In this document: piece after piece, positions 49,601 through 61,600 of the stretch
Numbering within the stretch: the first letter of the stretch is position 1
Layout: each line of letters starts with the position of its first letter
Assembly (NCBI RefSeq): GCF_965363235.1
Contig: NC_134841.1
Span: 36,175,440 to 36,239,439 of the forward strand
DNA: 64,000 bases
Direction: 5' to 3'
Source of the DNA: Mytilus galloprovincialis
Lineage: Eukaryota > Mollusca > Bivalvia > Mytilida > Mytilidae
Program-made: the position numbers and the translations under genes
The notes under the pieces: model-generated
Seen by the model: the letters and a program-made list of their open reading frames with translations, nothing else
Database searches by the model: none
Told to the model about the DNA's origin: nothing

Positions 49601-52600
49601 TATATAAATTCTAAGCTGAATATCTTAAAAGAATATTAAGGAAACACCAAATTATGCTCTGATATGTATTACAGTAAATATTGCAATAATTTCATTTCTG
49701 TCACTTCGGAAATGAGCAATTTTACATATTCAATGTATCTTTAATATTGTTTTTAATCAAGAAAAATATGAAATAAACAGTTTCAGTTATTGTTCTATAT
49801 ATCTTACTTACCTGATTGAAACATATGTGTAATATACAATAGAAGTTGTGAGAGCTGTATCATTAGAAAGTCACATGACTCCATCCCTGTTATCCCACGG
49901 TTCCTGTTAATGGCATCAACACATCTACCAATTATCTGTATCAGAAACCTAAAAAAGAAAAAATATCTGACAGAATTTTGAAAAAAAATTGTCATATTTT
50001 CATCCAGTTGCAACTTTTCCCCTTCAGTTACTTTGCAGGAAAAAATGTCAAAATGCTTAACTTTTAAAAAGCAATGTTTCAACTATAAGCCAAAGCACCC
50101 TTCATAAATGCTTTTCTTATCTCATGTTTATTTGTCACTTAAATCTTCTAAGCTTGAAAAAATCCTTTTCTAATTTCATGGAGACCTAACAAAAACTGGA
50201 GACATTATCACAACAACAAAGGATGACAGCCCTTTTGTCTGTAAAACTGCATACCCTCCCTAACTTTGTTTTCTTATGCATCAAAAAAGATGAAAAGATT
50301 TTGAAATAGAATCAGTGAATTACACATTCAACTTCTTCAGTTCTAATCACTTACCAAGCGATAGTTTCCTCTGGAGTGAAGGCCAATACCAATAGTCTCT
50401 CCTCCTCTGATAGTTCTGAGGCAGTCACTTTAAACACAGTTAGCTTTAGTTTAAGCTCCTGCATCCTGGTCAGAATAACTTCCTCCTTTGAGTGAGCCAT
50501 CAGCACTCTTAGTAAAGATAAAACCATACACAGCCATCTCTGCAGACTCTCAACAGAACCCTGTAAAGCAAAGTAAATAAAAATCATCAAAGATACCAGC
50601 CTTATTAAATAATGCCATACTGTGGATTAATTTATTTTCGTGGGTACCAAATTTTGTGGATATTTAATTTCTTGGTTTTGCTGAAGACTGCACGCAAGCA
50701 ATTAAAAAATTTGGTATTTGTCGAACATTTAAATTCCTGGTTCACCTGTAATCATGAAATCCACCAAAAATTGGTGTCCAACGAATAATAATAAATCATC
50801 TGTAAGTGGTTTGGGTTTTGAAAAGTTGAAAAGCTATGAAGACCAAATGTTCCACTAGATTTTCCCATATACAGCTAAATTAGTCGCCACAAATTATTGG
50901 ATATATCTGTAGGACTGGGAACCGCGATGGTCACGCTGAAGTGCGATGGTCCTCGCTGAAGTGCAACGGTTTACACGCTGAAGTGTGATGGTGGCATTGT
51001 GACGTTAGCTTTGTTGATAGCTACGCTTAAGTGTGATGATGGTTATGCTGATGTGCGATGGTCTGTCTGTGACATTGATTATACAAGCAAAATAGACACA
51101 AGATGTTTAAATGAAACAATATCATTAAAGTAGCAACTATTTAACTTTTAAAGGGGGGATATGGTATTTGTCTTTGTCAGAATTTGTTTTTCACGCAATG
51201 CGCTAACATTTTTTGTATAGTTTTTCGATGCATTTATTTAAAAGAACTATATTAAGAAATAACACAATAAAGGTACTGGAAAAATCTTGGATTCAAAATA
51301 TATTTTTTGTCAGTCGTTCTCTTAGATTTGACAACCGTAGTTTGCCATCCTCGTATTTGGTAAATCTTTTAACTTCTGTTCAGGTCAAATAATTCTTTTT
51401 AATGTTTTTTAATCTAATTTCAAATATGTTTTCCGATTAGCATGCATTAATATAGGGATACTAATTGCTAAGAAGTAAACGTAGGAACCAGTCATGTTGT
51501 AGACAATTTTCACAGTAGCCACAATAAAATAAGATTTGAGCGACGGTGTTATTACAAATCAGGATCTATCTCGTAAATAAAACAACATTATACCAACTTG
51601 ATAGTACAAAACATTGCTAATACTAGCAACTTTTTTTTATTAAGTTGTCCATATGTCGCTTACTTAAAGAGAAATCAAAGTTGATATATAAAAGATAGAT
51701 ATACTTTATTTATAGTGCAAAAAGTTTGTGGCATAATTCCAAACACTGGTTTGCCCATTGGCTGGTCAAGTTGATCTTTCATGCGCTTTGCTTCCAATAA
51801 ATTGCCTCCACATGTAATGCAACAAACTTTCCAGGACTTGAAATGTTCGTTACTTTCTTTTTCACTCCCTTTCCTCATTTAGAATGAAACCTTCATCTAC
51901 AACCCTATCATCCTGCTTCGAATCTATGTTGTATTTGAAAACGTCACAATATTTTAGCGTCATGCTCCATCGCACCTCAGCATAGGGACCATCGTACTTC
52001 AGCGTGGACCATCGTACTTCAGCGTCCCCATCGCACCTCTGAGTCCTACATATCTTATCATATTTGCTTACTCATGTAGTTCCTTAATTATTTTTGTACA
52101 ATTATAGAATAATATTGATCACACACATCAAAACGTACTGTGCATTGGGTATATTGGCTTTAGACAGAGAATGATAAAATTAAGAAACACCAATTCAAAA
52201 TAAATCTCAAATTCATTGTGCTTGACATTTTAACAGAGAAAAAAATCAGAGCTGACAATGAACTAAAATAATTTTCTGTTCAAATTGTTTTAGTAATCTC
52301 ATATATTTTTTTTGTTCTATGAAACTTTCTATTTTACATTTTGGATATTCAGTACTTGTATTCAATTGTGGTGTATTTAACTTTCTTTTCATATTTCATT
52401 AAAACAAATGTACAGGAAAAGCCTACAGACAGACAGGATAGGAGGACATTGAAACAAGTGTAAAACAATGATTTTATCTGTTATAATTACAAACAATTAT
52501 CTCACTAATAAAGTGTACAACACATGTAATTACATGTAATTATTCCACTAATATACTGTTAAACATTGATTCCATCTATTATACACATGTAATTACATGT

Positions 52601-55600
52601 AATCATCCCACTAATAAAGTGTTACATTTTTACAGCTTTATCTTTTTTTGTTTTAATATCATTTGTAAAATATGGAATTATTTGATATTTTATAAAATTT
52701 ATTCCCTATATTTTTTGAATGAGAAAAGCATAATGTTATTCACAAACATCAAACATACAAAACATAGCATGTATAAGTTTTTGACAGAGTATGACCAAAT
52801 AAAAGAACCCTTTGTACAAAATAAATCTGAATCTCTATGTGCTTGACATTTTGACCAATCAGAGAAACCAATACAGATTTTATAGGCGATGTTAAAATAA
52901 AATAATGTATGGTTTTGATCATTTTTTTTTTAAATCTCATATATAATGTTTCTAATGCAGCAATTTTTTAAGTGCTCTTATAATTTACAGTTTGGATATT
53001 CAGTACTGAATTATGGTCTATTTGACTCCATACTCTAACTTTCATGATCCAAGATTAAATAAATGTACAGGAAAAGCCTGAAGACAGACAGGAAAGGAGG
53101 ACATTGAATCTAGTGTAAAACAATGATTTTATCTGTTATAATTACAAACAATTATCTCACTAATAAAGTGTACAACACATGTAATTACATGTAATTATTC
53201 CACTAATAAAGTGTTACATTTCTACAGCTTCAACCTTTTTTGTTTATCATGTGTGAAATTTAATACTAGTAAATCATTTTTTCTACAGTTTATGGAATGG
53301 GAATTTAATTATATATGGTTATCATTTCTAATCATGCTTGTATAAACATCACACAAAGTAACCATATTACAAAAATGTTAATTATCAAAACAATTCAAAA
53401 GTCATATTTTGAAATTTTAACAACATATTCATTTTCACAAATTGTTAAAAAAGTCCAAAATGTGTGTTATTTCTTCCCCTCCCCCACCCCCAATACACAC
53501 ACCCTTGTGTTCCATTCTGTTTTCCCACTATACACATTGTAATTTGTCTTTGAGTATATATCACAATGATTTGTTCAAATGCTTTCTGTTTTCTAGAGAA
53601 AAAATATGACTTTGCTTGCAAATTGTCTAGTGGTAAAAAAAAATCAATCTTTAAAGTCAACAGTGGTTTATATTTGATTTTGAACAAGCCAATAAAAAAT
53701 TCTAATTATGCCTTTTTTTTTTCAATGCAAAAATTTTCAATCCAAATAAGGGAGATAATCAAATATTATATAAATTTTACTAAAATTCAGAAGACACAGG
53801 CTCTTAAAACCCCTGAAACCACTTCCAAATGTCTAAATTTTGAACGTTTAATTCTACAAATAATTTACTATATATTCATATTATGTAACCCCATAAATGA
53901 AAAACTATTAAAGCAAATTGAATTCTCAACAAAACTGTCAAACATATCAACATTCCCCAACTTATGTATCTTCTTATACTTATTTCTAACTCATAAACAA
54001 TTCTGACATCAAAAGATGTACACAAAAGCAATTAAAGTACCTATTTTAAATATTCCTAAATCTGAATTTTTTTGCTACTTTTAACCTCTTAATCATCACA
54101 AATGTCAAAGAAACTTTATTTCCAATTTGTATATATTATTAAAATTTTCAAAATGAATTACTATTATTCTTTGAATAAAGATTTGAAATATTGAAAACAA
54201 ACACACTCACTGAACAAGTACCATTCACAGTTAAAATGAAATAAAATAGCACCAAAAAACATATGTGCACTTTTAACAGTTATCATTAAAATACTAGACT
54301 AATTTTTTTTTTATTTCTTTGCTGTTAAACAACTTTCTTTTTCATATTATTTTTTTTTAATTTGAGTTTTTTTTTTTTTAATAAACTTGCAATTTTTAAT
54401 ATTTTATAAACTATTTTGTTCATTTAATATGTAAAATTAAAATATGAATAGAAAAAAACCTGCTTCAGGCAGTGTTTTTCTTTAGTTAATTGACCAATAC
54501 TGTATTAACACCTATACATATCATCTGACTATTGGAAAATAATTACTGCACCTCATTGACCAATCAAATTGATCCATCAATTCAAAATCCTGTTACAATG
54601 TAATTATTCTTTAATTACTGGTCATCAGATTATTACTCCAAACTAATATAAATATGACAACTTTCAGAATGACAGTACAAACATTTTCTACTTCAATATC
54701 ATCACAGATAATCATAAGTAGTGTTTAAAGATAAACATTAAGATGGAATATTCAAACCAATCTACTCCTTTCTTCAATGGCGGTTTTCCTGGATTTATCT
54801 ACGAATCTCATCACAGTCTACCTGGATTTGCAAGTTATCCACATGTTTATAAAAGTGCACCAACAAATCAACCATTAAGCGACAAGGCCAAAGCCTTCAC
54901 TATTGATGCTCTGTTAAGAGGAAAAGATGAAAACAAGAAAATCAAGATACAACAACAGTATGCTGGCTGTAATCAAATATCTAAAGATCTGCTCAGCTTT
55001 GGGAATATTTCACCTGTGAAGCCACAAGGTACATCAATAAAACAAGAGCCTAGAATGAGAATAGCAGACAACAAAGTAACAATAAGAAGCCATACAAACA
55101 GTTATCTGCCCTTGAAAACTGAAGATGGATCTGAAAGTCACAAGCTTCCTTACAAAAACTTTCTGCCTGTTGCACCATACTTCAGTCCAATGATGACTGG
55201 TGGACTTTTCAGACCTGAGGAATGTTACAGTCCAATGACAAATGAAGGTCAGGGAACACCTGCAGGACTGAAATGTATGTACAAGACTCCTGTCAACTCA
55301 CTAAAGAGATGCAACAACATGAACAACAGCAATTTATCTACACCAGAGTCAAAGAATACCAGTTTATTATCATCAGAAGGGTATTTCAGTCCAAATGATC
55401 AAGGTTATGTTTCCTGTTTTGGAGGTAGGAAAGTCATGTCTTCTGTCAGCAGACGACATGATAGACCACACCCATATTTGTCATCAAGACAAAATCTGAC
55501 AACACCTGATAAAACTAATTCACAACTACCAGTACCCTTTCTATCAGGTAAGTGATCTATATTTCATATACTTATTAAATATGAGTCAGCATAAAAGAAA

Positions 55601-58600
55601 CAAAAAAACATGCTTAAACAGCCTTGTACAATAAACAATGAAAGTATTGAGGTCACATGGACATATACTCTACATCTCCTTTAATATGTATCATCTTATG
55701 TTAATAATTTTGAGTAAAATGTAATCATGATTAAACTGACATGATTTCAAAGAAAAAATTATCATTTAATAAACAACATTAACAAAAATAAAACCCATTC
55801 CCCCAATAAAAAAACATAACAAAATCTTTACAACTGTATCATTATTGTAGAAACCCAACAACACACAGGAGGAAAATCAGCTAAAGGAAAGAGAAACAGA
55901 ACAGCATTTACAGCAGTTCAGTTACATGCTCTGGAAATGGAATTCACCAAACAGCAATACCTAGTGGGAGAGGAAAGGTTAGTCTATATTTGTTTATTAG
56001 CTCATAGATTATTTGAATAACTTATCTCCTCCTATTTCTTCTTTTCCAATTTTTTTTTTACAACAAACAATTCCCTACACATTCAAGAAATCTTGATGCC
56101 TAATAGCTGAAACTTAAAATAATTTTCTGCATCTAAGTATGTAGTTTTCTTAATCAAATTATGCTTAATAATGATTGCAAGTAAATGGTCCAATGAAACA
56201 TTTTTTACATGAAAATCATTATGAGGATTTACATTGTTCAACTCCAGAGCTTTTGTAAGTGTGGAACATGGAAGTTCATAAACATTGATAAATACCACTT
56301 GACATAAATCCAAGGTATAAATCATACTAAAATTTTCTCTTTTATTTCAGAATTGAATTCTCAGCATCCCTCAACCTGACTGTATTACAAGTTAAAGTCT
56401 GGTTCCAAAACAGAAGAATTAAATGGAGAAAGGAACAGTTGGAACAGGGAACATTCAACTGAACAAAACAGTAAACTCAGATGTACAACAAATACATGGC
56501 ATCCATGCCCTGGAAAAGTGAATATCAAAGGGCATCCAAGCCCTTGAAAAGTGCATATGAAAGATATGGAGAACTGAAATATATTCAGTACACAGTGAGG
56601 ATCACAGCTACAAGGAAGGATAACATGACCATGGTAACAAGACATACGAACTTCCAAGTATATTTTATGAAAAAGTCATGGAGTTTGTAGACTAGTATCA
56701 AGTCATAAACAGTTATTGCAAATTACATCTTTTCAGATACTGCAGAGTCTTAAACAATGTTACCAAATGTTTTATGAAAAAAACAATGCATCATGGGAAG
56801 ATATGAACCAGTGTGGAAGTGACCTCTGCTTTATTTATAGTGCTATTTTGTTTTTGTTATTTTGATTGAAAAAATGATAATGTATGACAATTTCTGACAA
56901 TAAATCTATTGAAAAACATCTATAGTATATCAATTTCTGCCATTAATCTGGACTACCAACTGTAATGCACACCAGATTTTAACAGTGCAGCTAGTTTGTG
57001 TATCTTGGTTATCTCCCTTGATATTATTTTACTTACCAAGTTATCAGGGGTTTGCAACAATGTCTTCAGCAATATATCTACTGGTCTGAATACAATAGGA
57101 GCCAAGGATTCAAACAATCTGTGTAATACATCTAAAGAAGCAGCATTATCCATGTTTATCTGAAAAACATGTCATTTGATGTCCATGAAATCAGGCTAAT
57201 AATCAGAGTTATACAGGGTCATGTGACCATCACAATACACACACACTTATCATCTACTGCTAGTGTATCGTTTTACTGTTTTTCAGTTTGTGCCAATATA
57301 GATCTCTTTTTATCACATTTGATTCAAAATGCACCAGGGAGGGCAATTTCCTGGGCAGATTTGTAAAACACCAGTAATTTTAGTGGGTTATCTTTTCCCC
57401 CAATGTATGCTATCAATGCTGAGTTGCTGACATTATGTTTACTTGGTAGGAAATCTGCATCTGAGTGTATTTTAAATATCAGTTAGAACAGTTAAACAGT
57501 TTTAACACATGTCATTCACCTTTCTTACCTGTCTTCGCAGACCCTACTATCAACTTCTCCAAACTAACCTGTTGTCTAGCTAGAGAGGGTAATATAACAT
57601 CTGTAATCTGTCTAGACAATCGTTTCCATCTCTCCTCACTCTCTTTATGACTTTGTTGTAATACAATGACTAGGATGTCTAAAGTCTACAAAATATGTTC
57701 ATTTATGTATTTATTATCTGATTTATTTTTCCCGAATATATGTGAAAAAAAACAACTTTTGTCATGTTTTGTTGGAGCAGTGGTCTGTATCTGTAAAAGA
57801 ATTTATTTCCTTATTCTGATATATTAAATGGATTATATAGATTTAAACAGAGACTTAATGATTTCTTGTTTTATTTGATGTTTCCCTAAAGTTCCATATA
57901 CCCAAAGTGTCCCCTACTTTTATTTGAAGTGAAAGAATAAATTCCTTAATACAAAAAAAATCATTATTACCAGTTTGTCACAATTTTATTAAAAGAAAAT
58001 TACTGATTAAACATTGTTTAATTAGTTTTGCAACATAACTGTGTTTTAGAATTTTTCTTTGAATTTTTCTTAGAATTTTGTGAACTTTTAACAAAGTAAA
58101 CTACCATGAAATGTCCCATGGTTAGATTGATTGGTGTTAAACACGACCTATTGTGCTATTTTTTGGCAGTCAGTTTTTAAAGATGGAGGAAGCCAAAGTG
58201 CCCAGAGAGAACCACAGACTTTCGGAAGGAAAATCCACAATCCTAATCAATTAAGATTGGAGTCAAGCACACTTGCTAAGTGTGGGTTTAAAACCAAAAA
58301 TCCCAGTGTTAACAGGTTAATGATGCTTTAGTTCAACTACCTTGACCGCTTAGCCACTAAGGTCTCTAAAATATCCCAAAACCTTACCTGATAGTATTGG
58401 ATGAGTCTGAGTAACATGGACACTATAACTTCTCTCTGTGTTTCTAAATCTTTACTAATGTCAGCCTTGTTCACTCCTCGTAACAAGAACAAATCATATA
58501 CAATGGGCTTCAAGGCAGGAATAGCTGAAATAACCAAGTTTGATATGAGATGTTTTGTCTGGCAAAAAACATTCAATGCTGTTATTGTTTTTCATGGAAT

Positions 58601-61600
58601 GATGGATCAATTCTAAGTGACCTGTAAATATGATTTTCAAAATGTTGTTTTATCAAAAAAATTCACAAAAACTAAATTTTATTGCCTTACAGAAGTCAAA
58701 AGTTTGTACACTTTTGTGTCAAATAGCTTAAATTTTGAAAAAAACATTTAAATATTTCTGCCATGTTCATGTATAGTTAGAATCTGCTAAACCTTGTATA
58801 TCATCACTGTATGATAAATTGGTTTCATATTTTAGCACTGAAATCAATAAAATATTGTTTATGGAGTTTTTGAAGCCAAACAAGGACAAAGTTATCAAAA
58901 TTCAAGTTATTATTCAAAACTGTCTATTGCTTTTTGATTAATTTTTTGGGGTTGTTTTATGGTCCATTTTTCTGGTTTACTTTTTGGTCCATTTTAGATG
59001 GATGTAGATAACAACATAACTGTTACAAAAGACTTCATTTTTCCAAAAACTGGATAATGTATTTTTAAATTCTGCAGTTTTTATGTGTCTTATATTGTAA
59101 TTGCAAAGAATAACAAGAATGTGTCCAAAGTACACGGATGCCCCACTCGCACTATCATTTTCCATGTTCAATGGACCACGAAATTGGATAAAAAATATAA
59201 TTAGGCATTAAAATTAGAAAGATAATATCATAGGGAACATGTGTACTAAGTTTCAAGTTGATTGGACTTCAACTTCATCAAAAACTACCTTGACCAAAAA
59301 CTTTAACCTGAAACATGCACTTTCATTTTCTATGTTCAGTGGACCGTGATATTGGGGTCAAAAGTTTAATTTGGCTTTAAAATTAGAAAGATCATATCAT
59401 AAGGAACATGTGTACAAAGTTTCAAGTTGATTGGACTTCAACTTCATGAAAAACTACCTTGACCAAAAACTTTAACCTGAAGCGGGACAGACGGACGGAC
59501 GAACAGACGGACGAACGGACGGACGAACGGACGGACGAAGGACGCACAGACCAGAAAACATAATGCCCCCCTACTATCGTAGGTGGGGCATAAAAATATC
59601 ACATTTGACAACAATGGCAATATTTACCATGTGTAACGGGATCCAGTCCACTGGCCATTATCCCATCACATAACTGTATAATCTTAGGCATCATTATCAC
59701 TGATTTACTGTGGAACTTTTCATAGGACAACATAACCAGGAAGTTAAATATATTAGGTATCAGATCTTCTGAATCTCTGAAAGGGAAAGTAGAACCAAGT
59801 GTAAACAACGTAACCAGGAAGTTAAATATGTTAAATATATTAGGTATCAGATCTTCTGAATCTCTGAAATAGAAAGTAGAACCAAGAGTAAACAACATAA
59901 CCAGGAAGTTAAATATGTTAAATATGTTAGGTATTAAATCTTCTGAAACTCTGAAATGGAAAGTAGAACCAAGAGTAAACAACATAACCAGGAAGTTAAA
60001 TATGTTAGGTATTAACAAGAATGTGTCCACAGTACACGGATGCCCCACTCACACTATCATTTTCTATGTTTAAAGGACTGTGAAATTGGAATAAATTCTC
60101 TAATTTGGCATTAAAATTAGAATGATCTTATCAAAGGAAACATGTATACTAAGTTTCAAGTTGATTGGACTTCTACTTTATCAAAAACTACCTTGACCAA
60201 AAACTTTAACCTGAAATTTGCACTATCATTTTCTATGTTCAGTGAACCGTAAAATTGGGGTCAAAACTCTAATTTGGCATTTAAATTAGAAAGATCATAT
60301 CATAGGGCACATGTATACTAAGTTTCAAGTTGATTGGACTTCAACTTCATCAAAAACTACCTTGACCAAAAACTTTAACCTGAAATTTGCACTATCATTT
60401 TCTATGTTCAGTGAACCGTAAAATTGGGGGTCAAAACTCTAATTTGGCATTTAAATTAGAAAGATCATATCATAGGGCACATGTATACTAAGTTTCAAGT
60501 TGATTGGACTTCAACTTCATCAAAAACTACCTTGACCAAAAACTTTAACCTGAAATTTGCACTATCATTTTCTATGTTCAGTGAACCGTAAAATTGGGGT
60601 CAAAACTCTAATTTGGCATTTAAATTAGAAAGATCATATCATAGGGCACATGTATACTAAGTTTCAAGTTGATTGGACTTCAACTTCATCAAAAACTACC
60701 TTGACCAAAAACTTTAACCTGAAGCCAAAAACTTTAACCTGAAATTTGCACTATCATTTTCTATGTTCAGTGAACCGTAAAATTGGGGTCAAAACTCTAA
60801 TTTGGCATTTAAATTAGAAAGATCATATCATAGGGCACATGTATACTAAGTTTCAAGTTGATTGGACTTCAACTTCATCAAAAACTACCTTGACCAAAAA
60901 CTTTAACCTGAAGCCAAAAACTTTAACCTGAAATTTGCACTATCATTTTCTATCAGTGAACCGTAAAATTGGGGTCAAAACTCTAATTTGGCATTTAAAT
61001 TAGAAAGATCATATCATAAGGAACATGTGTACTAAGTTTCAAGTTGATTGGACTTCAACTTCATCAAAAACTACCTCGACCAAAAACTTTAACCTGAAGC
61101 GGGACAGACGGACGAACGGACGAACGGACGAACGGACGAACGAACGGACGAACGGACGCACAGACCAGAAAACATAATGCCCCTAAATGGGGCATAATAA
61201 ATGGGGCATAAAAATCTTCTGAATACCTGAGAGTGATGGTAGAACCAAGTGTAAAACAAGAAGTTAAATATATTAGGCATAAGTTCTTCTGAATCTCTCA
61301 AATGGAAAGTAGAACCAAGTGTGAAACAAAATGAAAACATCTAAAGTATCACCTTTGTTTTGCAAAAACTGAGGGTAAAAATACTGGCTAGTCGAGCTTT
61401 AAAACATTCATAGTTCTAACAATATGCACACTTTAAGTATACGTAAAACAATCAACATAGTATAAAAGTTCCAGCTGGAAATCCTAGATTTTAAAACTGC
61501 ATTTTATGTATGCACTATTTGTTGAATACATTTTATCTGTATTATCTACCTGATCTGTCCCTCCTCTATGAACTCAAACTGTTTGATGATAAAGCCTATG

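Noticed and set aside
53566..54006. 146-codon plus-strand ORF before the Not gene
   Set aside because: Lysine/phenylalanine-rich AT sequence without recognisable motifs or signal peptide; probably chance.
59599..60048. 149-codon continuous ORF considered as a novel repeat-protein gene
   Set aside because: It is one HTT exon plus tandem copies of its 3' splice boundary; it has no separate start or promoter.
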